From Phycisphaerales bacterium UBA6054 (GTDB lineage Bacteria > Planctomycetota > Phycisphaerae > Phycisphaerales > UBA1924): a DNA stretch of 33,491 nucleotides. A program made the translations under genes and the position numbers. The number at the start of each line of letters is the position of its first letter. Position 1 is the stretch's first letter. The DNA lies in the NCBI GenBank assembly GCA_002429045.1, contig DIYM01000100.1:9126-42616 (forward strand). Reading direction: 5' to 3'. A model generated the notes under the pieces. It searched no databases. It saw nothing but the letters and a program-made list of their open reading frames with translations, and was not told where the DNA came from. Of the stretch, positions 1-6,980 are shown one piece after another.

Positions 1-128
1 CAGTTGCCGAGCCGGCTCGTACAGACGCCGACCGACGGTGCTTCACTCCTCTGTACGCAGTTTTGCCGGTGTCTGATCCGTTGCAACCGCCGAAACGCAA
101 ATTGGGGCAAATCGCTCTCTGCGCATCG

Positions 129-158
129 AAAAACCCGCCCGGCAGCGGCCGGGCGGGT
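129..158 (-). terminator. Intrinsic terminator of rpmE
   Basis: Read on the minus strand this is a perfect 11-bp stem (arms 148-158 and 133-143) around a 4-nt loop, followed directly by five T residues (129-133). It lies about 40 nt past the rpmE stop codon. This is a textbook rho-independent terminator. I see nothing recognisable in positions 1-128. Confidence 0.9.
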
Positions 159-195
159 CCGGGAATCGGCACGAGGGCGTGAGGTAAGGCGTTGC

Positions 196-426
196 TTACT
201 TTTTGGCCTTCTTGTTCTGGAAATAGTTGCCGGAGAACTTCTTCTGGAACTTCTCGACGCGTCCGGCGGCATCCACGAAGGTGCTCTTGCCCGTGAAGAA
301 CGGGTGCGAGCCCGACCAGACTTCCACCTTGATCTCGGGAACCGTGGCGCCGACGGTCATCACGACCTCGCCGTTGTGGTACACCTTGCAAGAGGGGTAG
401 TACGTGGGATGGGTGTCCTTCTTCAT
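196..426 (-). CDS. rpmE: 50S ribosomal protein L31, zinc-free form
   Basis: This 76-residue protein of the large ribosomal subunit starts MKKDTHPTYYPS and carries the family signature HPFFTGK (residues 41-47), followed by the GRVEKFQKKF segment. Its size and order fit the short L31 form. The zinc-binding cysteines of the classical form are not kept: only one Cys (residue 13) is present, and the usual C-x2-C before HPFFTGK reads W-S-G-S. It should therefore be a zinc-independent L31. The ATG at 426 is preceded by GGAG with about 6-nt spacing. Longer in-frame extensions upstream do not match the family. It is a single-gene unit with a promoter at 482-510 and a terminator at 129-158. Confidence 0.95.
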   Translation of the reverse strand: MKKDTHPTYYPSCKVYHNGEVVMTVGATVPEIKVEVWSGSHPFFTGKSTFVDAAGRVEKFQKKFSGNYFQNKKAKK

Positions 427-481
427 GGCTCGCTCCGAGAATGGACGACCCGGCCCGGTCAGCGGGCGGGGTCGGGCCCCA

Positions 482-510
482 ACGGTAGACCCCCGGCCAG
501 CCCGCGGCAA
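482..510 (-). promoter_or_regulatory. Predicted sigma70-type promoter of rpmE
   Basis: On the minus strand, TTGCCG (510-505) and TACCGT (487-482) are separated by exactly 17 nt. Transcription should start near 475, leaving a leader of about 50 nt before the rpmE ATG. The hexamers match the style of the promoters seen before recA and rpsL in this window. This is inference from sequence only. Confidence 0.5.
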
Positions 511-681
511 GCCGGGGTGACGACGCGGAGCCGCCATCGGGCTCGGGCCAGGGGGCTCGCACCAAATCCCGGGATAGGTGGCCAGGTCCGGTATCTGGCA
601 GCAAACTGAGCCGTGCGTGCGGGGACAGAACACCCCCCCGGACGGCGATCCGCCTCGGGCCGACGCGCACAGGAGACTGCC

Positions 682-1377
682 ATGAAACTCCCCATCTTCT
701 CGCTCATGATCGCCGCCGCCGCTGGGTCTGCCCGGGCCCAGGTCTCGGACGTTTCGTTCTCGTTCCGCGGCGATCTGGCGGTCACCCGGATCTACGACGG
801 CTTGGGAGATCCGAACGACGACTCGAGCTACACGGTCATCGGGGATGAATCGTTCCTGATCGAGGGGGGCACCGAGTTGCTCCCCTTCGACATGACCGCC
901 ATCGGGGGGGACTTCAGTGAGCCGGGCAGACCATTTCTGGGTCGCGACGCGAGCGTTGAGATCGAGATGAGCGGCTCGCTCAGCGCCGGGGGGGAACTTG
1001 CCCTGCTGAGTTCCCAGAGATCCCGCGTTGGATTCGATGGCTATTTCCCCGCCTCGACCGCGACTTTTTCGGTTGATGTGTTTTTCTCCGTAGATCGCAC
1101 CTCGGACTTCACGTTCTCAGGCAGCGCAGGCGGGAGCGTGGACTTCGGCGGGGCAGACGGGGCGCTCTTTGATGCGGATGACAACTTGATCTTTGCCTGG
1201 GGTTCCTTCGGCCCGCCCACCGGCGATGTCGCCGGCGTGCTCGAATCCGGTTCGTACCGCCTGAGCACCACGGGGTCGATCGGCTCCTTGGCTTACGACT
1301 TCAATGTCGCGCCGTCCCCGGGCCCGGCTGCGTTGTTCGTGCTGGCTGCGGGGGTCGTGGCCCGTCGTCGGCGTTGA
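682..1377 (+). CDS. Exported protein with PEP-CTERM-like C-terminal sorting signal
   Basis: This 231-residue protein of unknown function has a short signal peptide (about residues 1-19, cleavage after A-R-A). The body is rich in Gly, Ser, Asp and beta-forming residues, as in secreted or surface proteins. The tail reads APSPGPAALF, then a short hydrophobic helix, then RRRR (about 210-231). That is the arrangement of PEP-CTERM/exosortase-type sorting signals in the planctomycete variant, where Pro-Gly replaces Pro-Glu-Pro. The tail would hold the protein in the membrane until it is processed. The ATG at 682 follows AGGAGA with 5-nt spacing. An upstream in-frame GTG at 613 lacks a signal peptide next to it. 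No exosortase gene is in the window. The biological role cannot be read from the sequence. Confidence 0.8.
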   Translation: MKLPIFSLMIAAAAGSARAQVSDVSFSFRGDLAVTRIYDGLGDPNDDSSYTVIGDESFLIEGGTELLPFDMTAIGGDFSEPGRPFLGRDASVEIEMSGSLSAGGELALLSSQRSRVGFDGYFPASTATFSVDVFFSVDRTSDFTFSGSAGGSVDFGGADGALFDADDNLIFAWGSFGPPTGDVAGVLESGSYRLSTTGSIGSLAYDFNVAPSPGPAALFVLAAGVVARRRR

Positions 1378-1417
1378 TGGCGACGTCCCAGGCCGATCGC
1401 ACCCACGGAATATTGAG

Positions 1418-1447
1418 GCACGCGGAGCCCTTGTTGGCTCCGCGTGC
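1418..1447. terminator. Perfect 12-bp hairpin between the PEP-CTERM-like gene and the redox operon
   Basis: Arms 1418-1429 and 1436-1447 pair perfectly around a 6-nt loop. No T-run follows on either strand, so it is either a T-poor terminator of the upstream gene or a transcript-stabilising hairpin. It lies 40 nt after the upstream stop and about 70 nt before the next start. Confidence 0.55.
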
Positions 1448-1516
1448 GTCCGATTCGGTAACGCATGCTGCGGCGCGGTAAGCTGGGGTCGAGTCTTCAG
1501 CTCAGAGGGCATCGGT

Positions 1517-1732
1517 TTGGTATTGACTGAGACCATTGTTCTGCTCGTCGGCGGCTACTTCGGAGTGGGGCTTTTGCTCGCCCCGGTCTCGTTGCTGTTG
1601 ATCGCCCCCAGATCCGACCCCGCGCTGGCCAGTTCGGGCAAGTCGGTGCGGCTGCTGCTCCTTCCAGGTGCGGTCGCGGTCTGGCCGATCGCGCTTTGGC
1701 GATGGACGCTCGGGCGGGGTGGCGACCGATGA
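1517..1732 (+). CDS. Small membrane protein, first gene of the redox operon
   Basis: This protein of about 71 residues has two hydrophobic segments: roughly residues 4-28 (rich in Leu, Val, Gly) and 45-62 (RLLLLPGAVAVWPIALW). It ends in a positive tail, TLGRGGDR. I do not recognise a named family. The start is uncertain: TTG at 1517 has AGAGGG about 7 nt upstream, and TTG at 1523 is the alternative. The reading frame is open back to 1304, but that stretch has no membrane-protein character. Its stop overlaps the next ATG (ATGA at 1729-1732), so the two are probably translationally coupled. Position and overlap suggest an accessory subunit of the heme/Rieske membrane protein two genes downstream. 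Confidence 0.6.
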   Translation: MVLTETIVLLVGGYFGVGLLLAPVSLLLIAPRSDPALASSGKSVRLLLLPGAVAVWPIALWRWTLGRGGDR

Positions 1733-1887
1733 AACGAGTGCAACGCAAACTCCATCCCTGGATCTGGCTGCTGGTCGGGGTGACGTCGGGCCTGATGCTG
1801 TGGTTTGGGGTGTCGGTGCGATCGGACACGGTGCCGGTCCCGGCCGGGCCGGCGGACTCGGACGCGGGCCGTGGGGTGACGCCATGA
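1729..1887 (+). CDS. 52-residue single-pass membrane protein
   Basis: This very short protein starts MKRVQRKLHPWIWLL. It has a basic N-terminus, one hydrophobic helix (about residues 11-27) and a polar, Pro-rich tail of about 25 residues. By the positive-inside rule the N-terminus is cytoplasmic and the tail lies outside. It overlaps its neighbours on both sides by ATGA (1729-1732 and 1884-1887), which is strong support that such a short frame is real. I do not recognise a family. It could be a small assembly or subunit peptide of the membrane redox complex encoded next to it. Confidence 0.65.
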   Translation: MKRVQRKLHPWIWLLVGVTSGLMLWFGVSVRSDTVPVPAGPADSDAGRGVTP

Positions 1888-2930
1888 CGAACGCCTACCG
1901 ATGGGTCCAATGGAACAAGCACAAGCGTGTCTACGACGCGGTGCTGCTCGCGATCCTGCTCGCGTACATCGCGGGGTTCGTGGGCATCGGGCTGACCGTC
2001 ACGTCGGTGGGGGATCCGATCTCGCCGCCGGTGCTGGTGATGCGGGCCTTGGGCACGGCGGCCGCGATCCTCCTTCACGTGATCCTCGCGATCGGGCCGG
2101 CGGCGCGCCTGTTCCCGGAGCTCGCGCCGCTGCTCTACAACCGGCGTCACCTCGGGGTGACCTGCTTCGTCGTCGCCTTTCTGCACGCGTTCATCGCGAT
2201 CGGTTTCTACGGCGGGTTCGGGGTCGAGGACCCGATCATGGCGGTGCTCGCCGGGCCCGGCGTCCGCCCCCCGTTCGAGTTCTACGGATTCATCGCGCTG
2301 GTGATCCTGTTCGTGATGGCGGCCACAAGCCACGACTTCTGGCTCGCCAATCTCGGCCCCGGCGTTTGGAAGACGATCCACATGCTCGTGTATGTCGCGT
2401 ACGGGGCGCTCGTCGCGCACATCGCGTTCGGCGCGATCGCATCCGAGAAGCACCCGGTGTACATCGTCTTGTTGGCCGTTGGGATCACCGGGCTGGTGGC
2501 GTTGCATCTTGTGGCGGGATTCAGAGAGTCCCGAACAGACGCGGCGGGCGAAAACCCGGGTGACTGGATCGATCTGGGCACCTGCGCGGACATCCCCGAG
2601 GCGCGGGCCCGTGTGGTGTGCGTCAAGGGCAGCGAGCGGATCGCGGTGTACCGCGACGGCGACCAACTCCACGCGGTGAGCAGCGTGTGCGCCCACCAGG
2701 GCGGCCCGCTGGGCGAGGGCAAGATCGTCGACGGCTGCGTCACCTGCCCCTGGCACGGCTACCAGTACGACGCGAAGGACGGGCGGTCGCCGCCGCCGTA
2801 CACCGAGAAGATCGAGACGTACGAGCTCCGCGTCGAGGGCGGTCGTGTGCTGCTCAACCCCGAGCCGAACGCCCCCGGGACGTCGACGGACGGCGCATCC
2901 ATCAAGAGCGTGGGGGCCGGTGATGCCTGA
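1884..2930 (+). CDS. Ferric-reductase-like heme membrane domain fused to a Rieske [2Fe-2S] domain
   Basis: This 348-residue protein has two parts. Residues about 15-215 form six or so membrane helices of the ferric-reductase/MsrQ-like type, with histidines suited to axial heme binding (H65, H101, H166, H179 are candidates). Residues about 225-330 are a Rieske domain with the cluster ligands C269-x-H271 and C288-P-W-H291. The fusion suggests electron transfer between a membrane b-type heme and a 2Fe-2S centre. Unlike NADPH ferric reductases it has no flavin/NAD(P)H domain, so its donor and acceptor are unknown. The start ATG overlaps the preceding stop (ATGA), and the 3' end overlaps the next gene by 8 nt, so the four genes form one tight operon. 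The fold assignment is firm; the substrate is not known. Confidence 0.85.
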   Translation: MTNAYRWVQWNKHKRVYDAVLLAILLAYIAGFVGIGLTVTSVGDPISPPVLVMRALGTAAAILLHVILAIGPAARLFPELAPLLYNRRHLGVTCFVVAFLHAFIAIGFYGGFGVEDPIMAVLAGPGVRPPFEFYGFIALVILFVMAATSHDFWLANLGPGVWKTIHMLVYVAYGALVAHIAFGAIASEKHPVYIVLLAVGITGLVALHLVAGFRESRTDAAGENPGDWIDLGTCADIPEARARVVCVKGSERIAVYRDGDQLHAVSSVCAHQGGPLGEGKIVDGCVTCPWHGYQYDAKDGRSPPPYTEKIETYELRVEGGRVLLNPEPNAPGTSTDGASIKSVGAGDA

Positions 2931-3666
2931 TGACCGTGACGATTTCTACGTGGGTTATCTGCCCACGCCCCCGGCGCACCTTCGCGTTGTTCGCGTCCTG
3001 GTCTTCGTGATGGCGGTGTGGATACTCGGGTTGTCCGTCTTGATCGCGACGCGAATGCGTGATCCGGGCGGGGCGGTATGGTCGTTCGAAGAGCAGACCT
3101 GGACGGGTATGCTGATCACCGAGCCGTACCCGATCCTCATCCCCGACGATGGATCGCCCGCGATGATGGTGGTCGAGATGGGCAAGAGGGGAGCGCACGA
3201 TCGGGTCTCGGGCCACACGGGCACCAACGTGGACATCACGGGTTTCCGGATCGAGCGTGACGGGCGGCGGATCATCGAGCTGTCCCCCGAGCCGTACGCC
3301 ATTTCGGCGAAGACGACCGCCCACGCGTCCGCGGTTCCCCCGATGACGCGGCTGGGTGCGAGCGGGCCACTCGAGGGGGAGATTGTCGATGGCAAGTGCT
3401 ACCTCGGCGCCATGAAACCGGGCGACGGGCTCACCCACAAGGCCTGCGCCACGCTGTGCATCCGCGGCGGGCTGCCCCCGATGTTTGTCGCGCGGACACC
3501 GGATGGCCCGGAGTTCCGGCTGCTGATCGTTGACGGGGTGGCGGCCCTCCCCGAAGACCTGCTCGCTTTGGTCGCCGAGCCGGTGCGTATCGAGGGCGAG
3601 TTGATCGAGATCGCGGGCCTGCCGGCGATCCGCGTGGCCGCGGGCGATATCTCGCTCGCCCCGTAA
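2923..3666 (+). CDS. Membrane-anchored protein with conserved-looking Cys/His motif, redox operon partner
   Basis: This 247-residue protein has a short N-terminus, one membrane helix (about 22-44) and a large domain that is probably extracytoplasmic. The notable segment is residues 152-190: DGKCYLGAMKPG, then H172-K, C175, C179-I and RGGLPP. The three cysteines (159, 175, 179) and H172 could bind a metal, a heme or form disulfides, though no C-x2-C-H heme c motif is present. I do not recognise a named family. The ATG at 2923 lies inside the end of the Rieske gene, an 8-nt overlap that implies co-translation. By context it is an electron-transfer partner or structural subunit of the heme/Rieske protein. 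That role is inference. Confidence 0.75.
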   Translation: MPDDRDDFYVGYLPTPPAHLRVVRVLVFVMAVWILGLSVLIATRMRDPGGAVWSFEEQTWTGMLITEPYPILIPDDGSPAMMVVEMGKRGAHDRVSGHTGTNVDITGFRIERDGRRIIELSPEPYAISAKTTAHASAVPPMTRLGASGPLEGEIVDGKCYLGAMKPGDGLTHKACATLCIRGGLPPMFVARTPDGPEFRLLIVDGVAALPEDLLALVAEPVRIEGELIEIAGLPAIRVAAGDISLAP

Positions 3667-3686
3667 ACCGCGGGTTCCGGGCGCGG

Positions 3687-3692
3687 TATGCT
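3687..3692 (+). promoter_or_regulatory. Predicted -10 hexamer TATGCT, leaderless start
   Basis: TATGCT ends 5 nt before the ATG at 3698, where no Shine-Dalgarno sequence is visible. Transcription starting about 6-7 nt past the hexamer would place the mRNA 5' end at or next to the start codon. The same spacing recurs at three other genes in this window. Confidence 0.4.
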
Positions 3693-3697
3693 CCGTC

Positions 3698-5260
3698 ATG
3701 CACGCGATCCTGAACACCCCGCTCGCCCTGCTCCTCGCGCTCCTTGCCGCGTTCGCATCGCCCGCGATCGCACAGGACGAGGATGCGCCCGAATCGCCCG
3801 GGTTCGTCGCCCACCCGGACGAGCCCGCGGTCACGTACCACTCGGTCTCGATCAACGGCGAGCGGATCCACTATCAGGCGACCGCCGGCACGCTGGTCTT
3901 GCCCAAGGGCAAGGACAACGAACCGGGCGCACGGATCTTCTACATCTCGTACCGCAAGACGATCGGCCCGGTCGAGCCGGGCGATGACCCGGTGTTCCCC
4001 GACGCGGCGGAGCGTCCGCTGACGTTCTCCTTCAACGGCGGGCCCGGTTCCAGTTCGGTCTGGCTGCACCTCGGCGTGTTCGGACCGCAGCGTGTGGACC
4101 ACGCGGACGATTTCGGCAATCCCGGGCCGCCGCCGCATCGGGTCGTGCCGAACGAGCACTCGCTGCTGGACAAGTCCGATTTCGTGTTCATCGACCCGGT
4201 GTCGACGGGCTACTCGCGGGCCGAGGGTGACACAAGCCCCAAGGACTACCACGGGCTGAACGAGGACATCGCGTCGGTCGCGGAGTTCATCCGGATGTTC
4301 ATCGGGCGCGAAAGCCGCTGGGCTTCCCCCAGGTTTGTGGCGGGCGAGAGCTACGGAACCACCCGGGCCGCGGGGTTGGTGCGTGAGTTGCAGAACACGC
4401 ACGGGATCGCGACGAACGGGGTGATCCTGATCTCCGCCGTGCTGAACTTCCAGACGATCCGGTTCGATGTGGGCAACGATCTGCCGCACATCCTGTTCCT
4501 CCCGACGTTCACCGCGGTCGCCCACTTCCACGGGGCGCTGCGCCCGGAGCTCCAGCAGCGCGACCTGGCCGGTTTGCTCGATGAAGCCGAGCGGTTCGCG
4601 ATCAACGACTACACGCTCGCGCTCATGCAAGGCTCGACGCTGAGCGATGCCGAACGCGAGCGGATCGCCGATCGCGTGGCGGCGTACACCGGGCTCTCGA
4701 AGGAGTACGTGCTCCGCGTGAACCTCCGCCCGGACATGCCGCGGTTCCCCAAGGAGCTGCTGCGTGATCGCGGGCTGACGGTTGGGCGCCTCGACGCACG
4801 CTTCACCGCCCAGGACCGCGACGACGGCGGTGACACCTACGAGTTCGACCCGAGTTACACCGCGATCCGCAGCATCTACACCGAATCGATGAACGCGTAC
4901 CTGCGCGAACAGCTCGGGTACGAGAGCGACCTGCGGTACGAGATCCTGACCAACGTCTGGCCCTGGTCGTTCAAGGGTGCCGGAGAGAACCGGTACACCA
5001 ACGTCGCCGAGCGGCTCCGCAGCACGATGCAGCAGCTGCCGTTCATGCGGGTGTTCGTCGCCAGCGGCTACCACGACCTGGCCACGCCGTACTACGCGAC
5101 CGAGTACACGATGAACCACCTGATGGTGCGCCCCGAGCTGCGGGGCAACATCGAGATCCACGAGTACGCGGCTGGCCACATGATGTACGCGAGCATGCCA
5201 GAGCTGCAGAAACTCAAGCGGGATCTCGATGGCTTCTACGAGCGGTCGCTGACGGATTGA
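3698..5260 (+). CDS. Exported S10 family serine carboxypeptidase
   Basis: This 520-residue secreted peptidase has a signal peptide (residues 1-25, cleavage after A-I-A before QDEDA). It carries the family's oxyanion-region motif NGGPGSSS (113-120). The catalytic triad is readable: S218 in GESYG, D460 in SGYHDLATP and H494 in AAGHMMY. S10 enzymes remove C-terminal residues from peptides and have an alpha/beta-hydrolase fold. The length fits bacterial members. It probably acts in the periplasm or outside the cell in peptide scavenging. It follows the redox operon by 31 nt but has its own likely promoter, so co-transcription is uncertain. Confidence 0.92.
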   Translation: MHAILNTPLALLLALLAAFASPAIAQDEDAPESPGFVAHPDEPAVTYHSVSINGERIHYQATAGTLVLPKGKDNEPGARIFYISYRKTIGPVEPGDDPVFPDAAERPLTFSFNGGPGSSSVWLHLGVFGPQRVDHADDFGNPGPPPHRVVPNEHSLLDKSDFVFIDPVSTGYSRAEGDTSPKDYHGLNEDIASVAEFIRMFIGRESRWASPRFVAGESYGTTRAAGLVRELQNTHGIATNGVILISAVLNFQTIRFDVGNDLPHILFLPTFTAVAHFHGALRPELQQRDLAGLLDEAERFAINDYTLALMQGSTLSDAERERIADRVAAYTGLSKEYVLRVNLRPDMPRFPKELLRDRGLTVGRLDARFTAQDRDDGGDTYEFDPSYTAIRSIYTESMNAYLREQLGYESDLRYEILTNVWPWSFKGAGENRYTNVAERLRSTMQQLPFMRVFVASGYHDLATPYYATEYTMNHLMVRPELRGNIEIHEYAAGHMMYASMPELQKLKRDLDGFYERSLTD

Positions 5261-5568
5261 CGGCTCCGGACCGCTTCAGGCGATTTTTGGACAATTATCG
5301 CCACCGAACAGGATTCAGACATTGACAGCCCGTTCGGGGCCTGGTAAGGTGCGTTCGCCGGGCCCGCGTGCGACGCCGCCCCCGGCCGATGACCCGTCGG
5401 GAAGGACCCCGCCGGGCACCGCCACGCGTCGCTCCCCGTGCGCCCGCACGGCTGAGGATCGAATCCGGATGCCCTGCCCATCAAGGCGCGTCCGGCCCCG
5501 TTCCAACACCGCCCGAGGCTCCGCACGGCAAACAGAAAGGCGATCCCAACCGGGGTCGACGTGCGCAC
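5261..5568 (+). other. recA upstream region, promoter and long leader
   Basis: This 308-nt stretch between the S10 peptidase and recA holds the recA promoter (5322-5350) and about 210 nt of GC-rich leader. No convincing hairpin terminator for the upstream gene is visible. The reading frame upstream of the recA ATG stays open through much of the leader, but the translation has no RecA similarity. Confidence 0.6.
5322..5350 (+). promoter_or_regulatory. Strong sigma70-type promoter of recA
   Basis: A perfect -35 TTGACA (5322-5327) is separated by 17 nt from TAAGGT (5345-5350). Transcription should start near 5357, giving a leader of about 212 nt before the recA ATG at 5569. I see no clear LexA operator of the CGAAC-N4-GTTCG or CTGT-N8-ACAG type over the promoter. 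Confidence 0.75.
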
Positions 5569-6675
<1,107 letters not shown>

Positions 6676-6758
6676 CCAGTGGTTCGATCGCAAGGGCCTT
6701 GTGTTCTGTCCACGCCCGGTTGCCCGGCAGGCATTCGGGGGCAATCATTGCTCCTGCC

Positions 6759-6844
6759 GCGGATGTGGCGGAATTGGCAGACGCGCTAGGTTCAGGTCCT
6801 AGTGGGAGTAAAATCCCGTGGAGGTTCGATCCCTCTCATCCGCA
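6759..6844 (+). tRNA. tRNA-Leu (anticodon CAG)
   Basis: This 86-nt class II tRNA has acceptor arms GCGGATG (6759-6765) and CATCCGC (6837-6843) and discriminator A (6844). The anticodon loop TTCAGGT sits in the stem CTAGG/CCTAG. The long variable arm has a GGGA/TCCC stem, and the T loop reads TTCGATC. The anticodon CAG reads CUG, the preferred Leu codon of this GC-rich genome. CCA is not encoded. Confidence 0.97.
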
Positions 6845-6862
6845 TTCTGATCCGTCAGGAGC

Positions 6863-6896
6863 AAGCCCCGGGTGTCCAGCCCGGGGCTTTGTCTTT
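6863..6896 (+). terminator. Intrinsic terminator after tRNA-Leu
   Basis: A 10-bp stem, AAGCCCCGGG (6863-6872) with CCCGGGGCTT (6880-6889), encloses a 7-nt loop and is followed by a T-rich tail (TTTGTCTTT). It lies 18 nt past the tRNA. Confidence 0.9.
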
Positions 6897-6922
6897 GGTC
6901 GGAGACCGGCCTGGGCACAGAC

Positions 6923-6953
6923 AAGAAAACCGCCCGGGTGATGGCCCGGGCGG
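6923..6953 (-). terminator. Intrinsic terminator of the coiled-coil lipoprotein gene
   Basis: On the minus strand the 9-bp stem CCGCCCGGG/CCCGGGCGG (6945-6953 with 6930-6938) encloses a 6-nt loop and is followed by TTTTCTTG. It lies 27 nt past the stop codon at 6981. Confidence 0.88.
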
Positions 6954-6980
6954 CTCGTATGGAACACACACAGAGGGCGA

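Noticed and set aside
5305..5336. CGAAC and GTTCG half-sites around the recA promoter as a LexA box
   Set aside because: They are about 22 nt apart instead of 4, so they do not form a known LexA operator.
6720..6748. TTGCCC-N17-AATCAT as a tRNA-Leu promoter
   Set aside because: The -10 lacks the first T and the match is too weak; transcription from upstream cannot be excluded.
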